In this document: positions 41,728 to 50,231 of the stretch, in pieces
Layout: each line of letters opens with the position of its first letter
How positions within the stretch are numbered: the first letter of the stretch is position 1
Source of the DNA: Myxococcota bacterium
Lineage (GTDB): Bacteria; Myxococcota_A; UBA796; CAJQPC01
Length of the DNA: 56,358 nt
Direction: 5' to 3'
Assembly (NCBI GenBank): GCA_023150845.1
Contig: JAKLKD010000056.1
Span: forward strand, 1 to 56,358
Position numbers and translations under genes: made by a program
The notes under the pieces: model-generated
The model's input: only the letters and a program-made list of their open reading frames with translations
What the model was told of the DNA's origin: nothing
Databases searched by the model: none

Positions 41728-42494
41728 TCCCCGTCGAGCGGCGGCCCTTGAGCCCGAAGACCTTGGCTGAGCTGGAGAGGCTCACTCAGACCGATGCGGT
41801 CTGGTCGGGCTTTCGGACACCTGACCCGAAGGCGGCGGCGACCAAGAAGTCCGCGAGCGCCGAGGTGCTCAGCACGCTCCAGGTCATGTTTGAGGGCAAG
41901 TGTGCGATGTGTGAGCGCGCTGGCGCCAAACAAGTCGAGCACTTCTGCCCGAGGTCGATCTACCCTGAGCGCACTTACCTGTGGAGCAACCTCCTCCTGA
42001 TCTGTGGCGCCTGCAATCACCACAAGAGCGATCTGGATCCCTTCAACCCCGCCGCAGCGGACGGGGGCGCCGCGCTCTTGGATCCAGCCGTAGACATCCC
42101 CGAGGAGCACATCCGCTTCGATCCAGTCACGGGGCTGTCTGTGTTTGTGAATCGGCGGGAGGGTGTACGGCATCGTGGAGAGGACACGGTCAACGCTTGT
42201 GACCTCGACCGCCAGGCGCTCTATGATGCGCGATGTGAGCGCTTTCGGTTGGTGACTTTTCTCCTGGGCCTGCTCTCCCGGTCTCAGGAACCCTCGATTG
42301 GGGAGGCTGCGAGCATACTCAGAGACTTGATCGCCCCCCGCCGCCCACATCTCGCCGTGATCCGCCAGATCCTCTTGGACCCCGCACATCAAGCGCTCAT
42401 CACGGCCGTCGCCACCCAATGGCCCGCGCTCTCCGCACGGTTTGACGAGCTTCGCGCCATCCCGCCACGGTCGCCAGCCCACCAGCCTCGTTAA
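41724..42494 (+). CDS. ptuB: Septu HNH endonuclease PtuB
   Basis: 256 residues from a GTG inside GTGA at the ptuA stop, so translationally coupled. An HNH fold with zinc-binding Cys pairs: C60/C63 (GKCAMCERAG), H73 (KQVEHFCPRSIYP), then WSNLLLICGACNHHKSD with C94/C97, N98 and H99/H100. The VEHFCPRS histidine is the expected metal-activating residue. The C-terminal half is helical and uncharacterised. Together with ptuA this is a complete type I-like Septu pair. The stop shares TTAA with the convergent flippase gene. Confidence 0.85.
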   Translation: MIPVERRPLSPKTLAELERLTQTDAVWSGFRTPDPKAAATKKSASAEVLSTLQVMFEGKCAMCERAGAKQVEHFCPRSIYPERTYLWSNLLLICGACNHHKSDLDPFNPAAADGGAALLDPAVDIPEEHIRFDPVTGLSVFVNRREGVRHRGEDTVNACDLDRQALYDARCERFRLVTFLLGLLSRSQEPSIGEAASILRDLIAPRRPHLAVIRQILLDPAHQALITAVATQWPALSARFDELRAIPPRSPAHQPR

Positions 42495-44023
42495 CGCCCC
42501 AACCGCCCCCCCAGCCGCCCCAGCTTCTTCTTCACCCGCCCCCAGGCCGGCCCGACCAGGGCCTCATCCCCGGCCTCTACGCCGAAGCGCGCCGCCACCG
42601 CCACGAACAAGAGCGTCGCGCCGACCGCCACGCCGCCCTGCGCCCACAGCCCGAGCTCCTGCGCCACCATCCGCCCGCCCACGGCGAGCGCCACCACCAC
42701 GGCCCCGAGGCCGAGGCTCCGCGCCGTGAAGGCCTGGCAGCCGAGCAGGTACTTCACCTGCGCCACCCGGGCGATGGACCACAGGATCAAGGAGAGCGCC
42801 GTCGCCGCCGAGGCGCCCATCACCCCGAAGTGTGGGATCAGCAGCGCGTTCAGGCCGACGTTGAGCGCCGCCGCCGCGAGGCCGTTGATGAGGTTCAGCC
42901 TGGAGCGCCCGCTCATCGGGATCAAGGCCGCCACGGGCGTACACACCACAAAGACGGCCTGCCCGGCCATGAGCAGGCCCAAGGAGCTCGCCGCCCCGGC
43001 GTAGGCGTCGTCGTACACGGCGATGATGAGGTCCTGGGCGATGATCACCGGCAGGTAGACCGGCGCGGCCAGGAGGATCAGCCAGCGGGTCACCGTGCGC
43101 ACCACGGCGTTGAGCCGGGCCTGATCCTGCTCCACAAACAGCGCGGCCACGACGGGCTGAAACATGGTGTTGATCGCCACGCCGGGCAGCTCACCCACCA
43201 TCGCCAAGGAGACGGCCACCCGGTAGAGGCCGAGGTCCGCCGCCCCGGCCATGGCCGCGACCATGAGCGTGTCGGTCCACTGGTTGAGCCGGAACAGGGT
43301 GCTGCTGACCCCCTCGGGCACCGAGAACCGCAGGAGCGGGCCCCACTCAAAACGCGGCGGCACGGGCTGGCGCCAGGTCGGCCGCAGGCGGCGCCAGGCC
43401 ACGCGCAGGGCCATCAACAAGGCCAAGGCGTTCGAGGCCACGAAGCCCAGGATCACCCCGTCGAGGCCCCAGCCCAAGGCCACGGCGGCCAGAGACGTGA
43501 CCATCATGCCCACGGGCAGCACGACGAGGTAAGCGATGGACTGCCCCCGCATGTCCTTGAGGCCACGCAAGAGGCCGACCACGCCGAGCAAGAGGCTCCA
43601 GATGGGCACCGCGGGCAGACAGAGCCACATCGCCCGGCTGAGGCCCGGGGTGTGGGCGTCGGCGTCGAAGAGGAGCAGGCCCAAGGCGCAGAGCGCGGTC
43701 AAGACGAGGCCCGCGGCGAGGCTCACCCACAAGGTCGCCGCGGCCGTGCCCTTGAGCCCGGCGGCGTCTTTGGCGGCGTCGTAGCGCGCCCCGTAGAGCA
43801 CCACGCCCTTGTCCGTGCCCAGCGGCGCGAAGGACGCCAGGATCGTGACGACGGTGCGGGCGAGCTCGTAGAGGCCGTAGGCCAAGGGGCCGAGCGCGCC
43901 CGCCAAGAACCAGTTGTTCACCAGCCGCACGGCGCGGTTGATGAGGTTCGCGCCCAGCACCACGCCCGAGCCTTGGGCCACCTCGGCGGCGTCCGCGTGG
44001 GCCTGGGAGGCGCCCTCGCTCAT
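42491..44023 (-). CDS. Polysaccharide flippase (Wzx/MATE-like, oligosaccharide flippase family)
   Basis: 510 residues, about 12-14 membrane helices. N terminus with GVVLGANLINRAVRLVNNWFLAGALGPLAYGLYELARTVV and the central FSVPEGVSSTLFRLNQWTDTLMVAAMAG match lipopolysaccharide-flippase (PST) proteins. The C terminus is basic (RVKKKLGRLGGRLGR). It would move lipid-linked sugar units across the inner membrane. Overlaps the sulfotransferase gene by 4 nt (ATGA), so one transcript. Confidence 0.88.
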   Translation of the reverse strand: MSEGASQAHADAAEVAQGSGVVLGANLINRAVRLVNNWFLAGALGPLAYGLYELARTVVTILASFAPLGTDKGVVLYGARYDAAKDAAGLKGTAAATLWVSLAAGLVLTALCALGLLLFDADAHTPGLSRAMWLCLPAVPIWSLLLGVVGLLRGLKDMRGQSIAYLVVLPVGMMVTSLAAVALGWGLDGVILGFVASNALALLMALRVAWRRLRPTWRQPVPPRFEWGPLLRFSVPEGVSSTLFRLNQWTDTLMVAAMAGAADLGLYRVAVSLAMVGELPGVAINTMFQPVVAALFVEQDQARLNAVVRTVTRWLILLAAPVYLPVIIAQDLIIAVYDDAYAGAASSLGLLMAGQAVFVVCTPVAALIPMSGRSRLNLINGLAAAALNVGLNALLIPHFGVMGASAATALSLILWSIARVAQVKYLLGCQAFTARSLGLGAVVVALAVGGRMVAQELGLWAQGGVAVGATLLFVAVAARFGVEAGDEALVGPAWGRVKKKLGRLGGRLGR

Positions 44024-44937
44024 TTGGGCTGGGACCAGCGGCTCAGATCTCGGCCCAGAAGCTCACTCACCGCGCGCACCTCCGGGGCGAAGCGGGCCTG
44101 GAGCTCGGCGCGCAGGGCCGGGTCCATCGGGGCGCGCTCGACGTACTTGATGTTCACCCGGCGCAGGGCCCGCAGGATGAAGCGCCAGCCGGGCACGGCG
44201 GAGGGGCGCACGGCCTCCAGGACCGCTTGCTGCTCGGGGCGGATCAAGAAGTCCTGCAGCGCGCGGCTGTAGACCGTGCGGTTGGCGTTCCGGGCGCGCT
44301 CGTCCTCCTCGAAGGTGGCCTCCCAGCCGGGGTAGTTGTCCCGCACCCCCAAGAAGCGGCAGACCCCCCGGAAGACCTCCTGGGGGTCTTTCCGGAAGTC
44401 GTCGTTGATGACGACGTGCACCCGGTCGCGGCCCAGCACGTCGAAGTAGCGCTGGAGCTGCTCGGCGTAGCGCACGAGGCGGCTGTACTCCAGGCCCCGG
44501 CGGGGGATGGCGTAAGGCGGCAGGCGGCGGCCCTCGGCGCGGTCGGGCTCGGCGGCCAGGGCCTCGGCGAAGTCGGGGATGTCCTCGTCGCCCCGGAAGA
44601 CGAAGTGGGCGTGCAGGCTGTGCAGCACGTCCACGGGGTTCCGCAAGAGCGCGATCACCTTCGACTGGGGGTTAAACGCCTTGATCTCTTCAGCGGCCCG
44701 CTCAGAGAACAGGTACCAGGTGGACGCCTCTCCGGCCCGGGCCTCGGGCGGGCAGTCCTCAAAGAAGGAGAGGAAGTTGGCCTCGGTGCGCGGCGGCGTG
44801 TGGTAGCCCAGATCGGAGCCGAAGTAGTGCAGCTCCTTCTTGGCCATGAACAGGTCGGGGTGCCGGGCGAGGTAGCCGTTGAGCTGGCCGGAGCCGCTCC
44901 GGGGGTGGCCCAGCAAGAAGAAGTCAGGTCTGCGCAT
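44020..44937 (-). CDS. PAPS-dependent sulfotransferase
   Basis: 305 residues. PAPS 5'-phosphosulfate loop GHPRSGSGQLNGYL at the N terminus and 3'-phosphate motif LLRNPVDVLHSLHAHF near 95, as in carbohydrate (heparan-type) sulfotransferases (PF00685/PF13469). ELHYFGSD, GEASTWYLFS and VINDDFRKDPQEVFRGVCRFLGV are further family marks. The usual Lys of the 5' loop is Arg (PRSGS). In this cluster it probably sulfates an exported polysaccharide or its lipid-linked precursor. Confidence 0.87.
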   Translation of the reverse strand: MRRPDFFLLGHPRSGSGQLNGYLARHPDLFMAKKELHYFGSDLGYHTPPRTEANFLSFFEDCPPEARAGEASTWYLFSERAAEEIKAFNPQSKVIALLRNPVDVLHSLHAHFVFRGDEDIPDFAEALAAEPDRAEGRRLPPYAIPRRGLEYSRLVRYAEQLQRYFDVLGRDRVHVVINDDFRKDPQEVFRGVCRFLGVRDNYPGWEATFEEDERARNANRTVYSRALQDFLIRPEQQAVLEAVRPSAVPGWRFILRALRRVNIKYVERAPMDPALRAELQARFAPEVRAVSELLGRDLSRWSQPK

Positions 44938-44955
44938 GGTGCTGTTCCCCCTCCC

Positions 44956-45792
44956 TCAGAAGGAGGACTCCTCGATGATGATCTGATCGTTGGGCATGAG
45001 CACCGGGTCCACGACGCCGCTGCCGCCCTCCAGGATCTTACGCAGGCGCACGGTCTCGCGGCTGCCGTCGCGCAGGAGGTAGGACTTGCGCAGCTTGGCC
45101 ACGGCGGTGAGGCCCCCGGCCTCGCTGAGCGCCTGGGTGTAGGTCATGCCCTTGCGGAAGGGCACGGATCCGGGGTCTTTGACCTCGCCGGTGACGTAGA
45201 CCACGAGGCCCGCGGGCACATAGAGGCGGTCGCCGTCCTGGAGCATGATGTTCTGCTCCTGGCGGTTCAGCAGCTCGTCGTAGTTGATCTTGAGCTCCGG
45301 GGCGTCGCCGCGCTTGAGCCAGAGCTCGGTCACGGCCTCGTCCTTCACGCCGCCCGCACGGGCCAGCATGTCGAGGACCGAGGTGTCGCCGCACAAGAAG
45401 AACTCGCCGGGGCTGTTCACCGCGCCGAGCACGTTGACCTGCTGGCTGAGGCACTGATCGACCCGCACCGCGACGCGGGGGTCGTAGAGCACGTTCTGCT
45501 CAAGGCGCTTGCGTAAGGTCTCGGCGATCTCGGCGGTGGTGAGGCCCTTCACCGGGAGGTCGTTCACGATGGGGTAGTTCAGCACCCCGCCGATGCCGAC
45601 GACGAAGAGGCCGCTCATGTCCTCCTCGCCGTAGATCTCGACGAGCAGCACGTCGCCTTCGCCGACGCGGTAGCTCGCGGAGACCGGCGAACGGGTCGGC
45701 GTGGTCGAGGTGTCCGCGGCCCGCGCCGGGGCGTGGAGGCCCAGGAGCGTGAGGAGGAGGCTCAGCAGCAGGGGGAGCGCCAAGGCGCGCAT
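44956..45792 (-). CDS. Polysaccharide export protein, Wza-like (Poly_export/SLBB)
   Basis: 278 residues from the ATG at 45792 (GGAG upstream; the frame to 45837 adds no signal). Signal peptide MRALALPLLLSLLLTLLGLHAPARA. A Poly_export domain (SYRVGEGDVLLVEIYGEEDM, ITAEIAETLRKRLEQNVLYDPRVAVRV) is followed by two SLBB domains (VNVLGAVNSPGEFFLCGD and VVYVTGEVKDPGSVPFRKGMTYTQALSEAGGL). It would form the periplasmic/outer-membrane channel. No lipobox Cys, so it may be an unlipidated variant. Last but upstream on the minus strand, divergent to the ligase gene. Confidence 0.88.
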   Translation of the reverse strand: MRALALPLLLSLLLTLLGLHAPARAADTSTTPTRSPVSASYRVGEGDVLLVEIYGEEDMSGLFVVGIGGVLNYPIVNDLPVKGLTTAEIAETLRKRLEQNVLYDPRVAVRVDQCLSQQVNVLGAVNSPGEFFLCGDTSVLDMLARAGGVKDEAVTELWLKRGDAPELKINYDELLNRQEQNIMLQDGDRLYVPAGLVVYVTGEVKDPGSVPFRKGMTYTQALSEAGGLTAVAKLRKSYLLRDGSRETVRLRKILEGGSGVVDPVLMPNDQIIIEESSF

Positions 45793-45909
45793 GGAGGTCT
45801 CCGTGGGACCCCGCGGAGGCGGGGTGATCCGAGGCACAGCTTCAGGAGTCTGTAGCCTTCATGATGGATCAGCGGAAGCCCTCGCGGTCAGGAGGTTAAT
45901 CAACACCCG

Positions 45910-47373
45910 ATGTCCGCGAGCTCACGAACCCCCCTCATCGACCCCGACAGCCTCAACGTCTTGGGGGTTGGGCTCGCCGCCGTGGCCGTCGGTGTGGTCT
46001 CCTTCGCGGTGATCCTCCTGCCGCCCGCGGCCACGGTGGGCATCGTCGCGGGTGTGGTGGCGGCGACCTTCTTCTTCGCCCGGCCGGCTTGGTCGATCCT
46101 GCTCATCTTCGCGGGGCGTGTGGTCATCGATCTCTTGTGGAGCGTCGGCGGCGCCGTGGGCGGCCTGAACCTCCTGGAGCTCTACGGCGGAGGTGTGGCG
46201 GCTCTCGCGGCGGCCTACTTCTTCATCGAGCTGCGCCGGGTCGAGCGCCAGGCGGGCTTCACGCCCCTGATGGTCTACTTCGCCGTGCTCGTGCTCGCCG
46301 CGGTGCGTAGCCTCAACGTGCGTGACGCCGCGGAGATCCTCGCGAAGTACATCAGCCCTCTGCTCTTGATGTTCCTCGTCGCCTCCTTGGTGAACACCGA
46401 TCAGCTCCGCAGGCGCTTCCTGCAGCTCATCACGGCGGCGGGCATGGTCTCCTTGAGCCTGTCGGTCTACCACCTCGCCACGGGGCAGCGCTTCCAGTTC
46501 TTCTTGCAGGGCTACTACCGGCTGCACGGCGGCTACAACAACCTGCACAACCACGCGCTGTTCTTGCTGTTCCTGAACGCGCTCATCTTCTTCTGGGTGA
46601 TGAACGTCCAGTCCCGGGCCTGGCGCTTCGCCTTGTTGGGGGTGCAGGCCGCCGGGCTCTTGTGCTTGTACTTCACCTTCGTGCGCACGGCGCTCACGGG
46701 CTTCTCGGTCTTCGTGGTGATCTACCTGCTCATGGAGCGGCGCTACAACCTGCTCTTGGGGGCCTTGGGCGCGGGCGTGCTGCTCTTGCTCACGAACACC
46801 TCCCTGCAGGACCGCTTCTACGACGTCGTCGTGCTCTTGGGCACCGACGAGGGGGTCGACAAACGCACCGTCGGCAGCGGGCGCTTCGGCATCTGGACCT
46901 CGTCCTTCGCCCAATACCTGCGCAGCGCGCCGCTCGACCTCGTGCTGGGACGTGGCCTCGGCGGCCACTACGAGCTCACCGACGTCTACGCCGACCTCTA
47001 CCGCTCCACGAAGAAGTCCGAGGACCTCGACCCCCACAACGACTACCTGAGCCTCCTGTTCCAGCTCGGGCCCATCGCCCTGGTGAGCTACCTCTCGATG
47101 CAGCTCCTCGCCGCGCGCCAGGGCCTTGAGCTGCACCGCCGCGCCACGGACCCCTTCGCCGCGGGCTTCGGCCGGTTCATCGTCGCGCTCACCGCGGTGA
47201 CCAGCGTCACGAACTTCTTGAGCAACTCGTTCATCCAGCGCGTCACCGTCGCCTGGCTGTTCTGGGGCATGGTGGGCGTGGTCTACTCCATGCGCCGGGA
47301 GCTGCCGGACGAGGCGGCGAGCCCCAACGGCGGGGCGCCGCCGCGGCTCAAGGTGCTGCCGGGCGCTCGTTAA
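45910..47373 (+). CDS. O-antigen ligase/polymerase-like membrane protein (Wzy_C family)
   Basis: 487 residues with about 11-12 helices. A large periplasmic loop near the C terminus carries the family signature DPHNDYLSLLFQLGP preceded by GRFGIWTSSFAQYL and LGRGLGGHYEL. Such proteins join or polymerise lipid-linked glycans. Start ATG; no strong Shine-Dalgarno sequence. It diverges from the Wza gene with a 117-bp gap that must contain both promoters, and overlaps the convergent aminopeptidase end by 4 nt. Confidence 0.83.
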   Translation: MSASSRTPLIDPDSLNVLGVGLAAVAVGVVSFAVILLPPAATVGIVAGVVAATFFFARPAWSILLIFAGRVVIDLLWSVGGAVGGLNLLELYGGGVAALAAAYFFIELRRVERQAGFTPLMVYFAVLVLAAVRSLNVRDAAEILAKYISPLLLMFLVASLVNTDQLRRRFLQLITAAGMVSLSLSVYHLATGQRFQFFLQGYYRLHGGYNNLHNHALFLLFLNALIFFWVMNVQSRAWRFALLGVQAAGLLCLYFTFVRTALTGFSVFVVIYLLMERRYNLLLGALGAGVLLLLTNTSLQDRFYDVVVLLGTDEGVDKRTVGSGRFGIWTSSFAQYLRSAPLDLVLGRGLGGHYELTDVYADLYRSTKKSEDLDPHNDYLSLLFQLGPIALVSYLSMQLLAARQGLELHRRATDPFAAGFGRFIVALTAVTSVTNFLSNSFIQRVTVAWLFWGMVGVVYSMRRELPDEAASPNGGAPPRLKVLPGAR

Positions 47374-48686
47374 CGCCGCAGGAGCCGCGCCATCACCCGG
47401 CTCATGGGCTCGACGTCTCTGGCGCCGCAGAGCTCCCGGGCGCTGTGCATCGAGAGCATGGGGTTGCCCACGTCTACGGTGGGGATCGCCAGGCGCGCCG
47501 AGGCGATGGGGCCGATGGTCGTGCCGCAGGGCAGGTCGCTGCGGGTGACGAAGCGCTGCACGGGCACGGCCTCTTCAGCGCAGGCCGCGGCGAAGATCGC
47601 GGCGGTGTGGCCCGTGGTGGCGTAGCGGTTGTTGCTGTTGATCTTGATGACCGGGCCGCCGTTCACCGCGGGCTTGTGCTGGGGCTCGTGGCGGTCGGCG
47701 TAGTTCGGGTGAACGCCGTGGGCCATGTCCGCGGAGACGAGCAGGCTCAGGCTCGCCGCCCGGGAGAGCGGGCCCGGCGCGGCGCTGGCCTGGGGGTGGG
47801 CCAGGGCGAGGCGCTCCAAGAGGCCCTCCAGGAGCGCGGAGTCGGCGCCGCTCGTGGTGAGGCTGCCGCACTCCTCGTGGTCGTAGAGCGCGATGACCGC
47901 CGTGCGGCGGCCGGGGCCCGCCTTGTCGTGGTTGAGGTCCAAGAGCGCCTCGACGGCCATGTAGGCGCTCGCCTGGTTGTCGAGGCGCGGGGCGAAGATG
48001 AGCTCCTCGCTGAGCCCGCCAAGCGTCGGCGGGTTGACCTCAAAGAGCCCGAGATCCCAGCCGAGGAGGTCGTCGGGGGCGACGTCGAGCTGCTCGGCGA
48101 CGAGGCGCTGCAGGGCGCCGGGGCCGTCGTGGTGGGCGTCTTGGGTGAGGCCCAAGACCGGCGGGAGGTGCTGCTGGGCGTTGACCTTAAAGCCCTCGTC
48201 GTTCACGCCGCGGTTGAGGTGAATGGCGAGGTTCGGCACCCGGGCGATGGGGCGATCCACCCGCAGGAGCGAGGTGGTGACGCCTCCGCCCGGGGCGCGG
48301 TGGGCGACGAGCCCGGCGACGCTGAGGTCACGGTCGAACCAGGTGTGCAGGAGCGCCCCGCCGTAGACCTCCACGCCCCACTGCTGCCAGCCCTCACGGC
48401 GCAGCTCAGGGTTGGGCTTGAGGCGCAGGTTGGGGGAGTCGGTGTGGGCGCCGACGAGGTTGAACCCGGCGCGCTCCGGGGCGTCTTCGCCGAGGATCCA
48501 GGCGATGAGCGCCCCGCCGCGCACGACGAGGCCCTTGTGGCCCACGGGCAGGGTCTCGAAGGGCTGGGACTCGTCCATTACGACGAAGCCCGCCGCCTGC
48601 AGGAGCCGCGCGGCCTCGGCGGCGCAGTGGTGGGGGCTCGGGGCGGCGTGCACGAACTGGAGCAGACCTTGGGCGCTCGCGGGCAT
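47370..48686 (-). CDS. apeB: M18 family aminopeptidase (aspartyl aminopeptidase-like)
   Basis: 438 residues, ATG behind GAGGAG. M18 zinc metallopeptidase: LVGAHTDSPNLRLKP holds the first metal His, APRLDNQASAYMAVEALL the bridging Asp, LYDHEECGS the catalytic/metal Glu pair, SADMAHGVHPNYADRHEPQHKP and PCGTTIGPIASARLAIPTVDVGNPMLSMHSARELCGARD the rest. Cytoplasmic release of N-terminal acidic residues is the usual role. First in a possible minus-strand run with cutA just upstream. Confidence 0.93.
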   Translation of the reverse strand: MPASAQGLLQFVHAAPSPHHCAAEAARLLQAAGFVVMDESQPFETLPVGHKGLVVRGGALIAWILGEDAPERAGFNLVGAHTDSPNLRLKPNPELRREGWQQWGVEVYGGALLHTWFDRDLSVAGLVAHRAPGGGVTTSLLRVDRPIARVPNLAIHLNRGVNDEGFKVNAQQHLPPVLGLTQDAHHDGPGALQRLVAEQLDVAPDDLLGWDLGLFEVNPPTLGGLSEELIFAPRLDNQASAYMAVEALLDLNHDKAGPGRRTAVIALYDHEECGSLTTSGADSALLEGLLERLALAHPQASAAPGPLSRAASLSLLVSADMAHGVHPNYADRHEPQHKPAVNGGPVIKINSNNRYATTGHTAAIFAAACAEEAVPVQRFVTRSDLPCGTTIGPIASARLAIPTVDVGNPMLSMHSARELCGARDVEPMSRVMARLLRR

Positions 48687-48695
48687 CGATGCTCC

Positions 48696-49007
48696 TCAGA
48701 CCTCGCGGGTCTCGTCGCGGATCCAGCGGAAGTAGTCGGCGGGGCCCTCATGGGCGCGCAGGACGACGACCCGAGGGCAGGCGTAGGGGTGGAGGGCCTT
48801 GAGCCGGGTGACGGCCTCCTCCACACGCTCGGAGGAGGTCTCCATGAACAGGGCGGCCTCTTGCTCGGCGACGATCTCGCCGTTCCACCAGTACCGGGAG
48901 TGCACCGTCGGGATGATCGAGCCGCCAGCGACCAGCCGCTCCCGCAGGAGCAGCAGCAGCATCGCCTCGGCGTCGGAGGCCGGCAGGGTCACGAAGACAA
49001 GGCGCAT
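48696..49007 (-). CDS. cutA: CutA1-like divalent-ion tolerance protein
   Basis: 103 residues. CutA1 landmarks: RLVFVTLPASDAEAMLLL at the N terminus, LVAGGSIIPTVHSRYWWNGEI, ALFMETSSERVEEAVTRLKALHPYACPRVVVL, and YFRWIRDETREV at the end. A trimeric small protein linked to copper tolerance in E. coli but with no firm role. 9 nt separates it from the aminopeptidase start, GGAG precedes its ATG. Confidence 0.9.
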   Translation of the reverse strand: MRLVFVTLPASDAEAMLLLLLRERLVAGGSIIPTVHSRYWWNGEIVAEQEAALFMETSSERVEEAVTRLKALHPYACPRVVVLRAHEGPADYFRWIRDETREV

Positions 49008-49071
49008 AGAGGCTTCTCCACCTGCACAGGCTTGTAACTCACCAAAGGGCGCGCGGGAGGGCCGCTCTCGT

Positions 49072-50118
49072 TCAGCGCCCGGCCTCGATGGTCGCCCGGG
49101 TGAGCGTGAGCTCGAGGGTCTTGTCGCCCCGGTGCACGGTGAGGTTCAGGGCCTCGCCCGGAGGGCCCGCCGCGAGCTTCCGCGCCCGATCCACCTCGCC
49201 GCCGACCTCTTGCCCGGCGACGCTCACGACGACGTCCCCGGGCAGCACGACGCCCTCGGCGGGGCTCTTGGGGGTGACGCCGCTGACGACGACGACGCCG
49301 TCCTTGCTGTCGAGCTTGAGCCCGATGAAGCCCCGGGGCGGCATCGGCGCGAGCTGGATGTCGTAGGTGAGGGTCTCGCCCTTCTTGACGACGACGGTGC
49401 CGCCGCCGCCCCAGCCCTCCTTCGCCGCCCGCACGAGCACCTCACCCACCGGGGCGCCGTCGGCGCGGTAGCGGCCGCGGTCGTCGGTGAGCACGGCGTG
49501 CCCGGCGCTGGTGCGCACCTGGGCCTTGGGCACGGGCTGGCCGTCCCGGGTGATGAGCCCGGCGATGCGCCCGCCGTCCTTGAGCTGCTGCTCCCCGAGA
49601 TCGACGGCCTGGCCCTCGGTGACGTTGAAGGAGACGTCCCAGAGCGTCGTGCCGCTGCCCTGCACCATGAGGCGCCAGTCCCCGGCGGCGAGCTTCTCGT
49701 AGCGCAGGGTGCCGTCTGGCTCACAGGTGCGGGTGGCGTTGGGGGTCAGGGCGCGCACGCCGGGGCCGACCACACGGTAGAGCGTGGCGCCGCAGAGGAG
49801 CGGGGTGCCGTCGGGGCCCTTGATCCGGGCCTGCACCGAGGCCGTCCCCGAGCCCAAGGCCGTCGCCGCGTCCTTGTCGAAGCCTTGGCCGCCGCCCTCG
49901 CCGAGGAGCTCCGCGGGCAGGGGCTCCTGCTCGGAGACGGGCAGCTCCACCAGGGGCTCGACGATCGGCGGGGTGGGCGCCTCGGCGGGCGGCGCGGCGG
50001 GCTGCGCCGAGGGCGGCGTCGGCGGGCGCAGGAGCTGCGTCGCGGCGCCGAAGGCGATCAGGCCGACGACGAGGGCGATCACCGCGTGCTTTTGGGGGGA
50101 TCCGTTGGATCGGGGCAT
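49072..50118 (-). CDS. Membrane-anchored PDZ protein with carboxypeptidase-like regulatory domain
   Basis: 348 residues, ATG behind GAGGAGG. One N-terminal helix (HAVIALVVGLIAFGAATQLL) and a long Pro/Ala linker. A beta-sandwich of the CarboxypepD_reg type at about 175-235 (GGRIAGLITRDGQPVPKAQVRTSAGHAVLTDDRGRYRADGAPVGEVLVRA) and a C-terminal PDZ domain (about 262-345; GFIGLKLDSKDGVVVVSGVTPKSPAEGVVLPGDVVVSVAGQEV). The PDZ is without a protease, so it is probably a periplasmic adaptor. Confidence 0.82.
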   Translation of the reverse strand: MPRSNGSPQKHAVIALVVGLIAFGAATQLLRPPTPPSAQPAAPPAEAPTPPIVEPLVELPVSEQEPLPAELLGEGGGQGFDKDAATALGSGTASVQARIKGPDGTPLLCGATLYRVVGPGVRALTPNATRTCEPDGTLRYEKLAAGDWRLMVQGSGTTLWDVSFNVTEGQAVDLGEQQLKDGGRIAGLITRDGQPVPKAQVRTSAGHAVLTDDRGRYRADGAPVGEVLVRAAKEGWGGGGTVVVKKGETLTYDIQLAPMPPRGFIGLKLDSKDGVVVVSGVTPKSPAEGVVLPGDVVVSVAGQEVGGEVDRARKLAAGPPGEALNLTVHRGDKTLELTLTRATIEAGR

Positions 50119-50231
50119 CCAGGCCTCCTCAGGGCCCAGCGCGACGAGGCGCCGGGGGAGTCCGCCATATGACCGGGGCGAGGGGCGCGCGCAAGGCTGC
50201 CAGCGCCCGCGCGCCGCGCTACGTTTGCGAC

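Noticed and set aside
40315-42494. Retron with PtuAB effector
   Set aside because: No reverse transcriptase frame is present in the flanks; a plain Septu pair explains the data.
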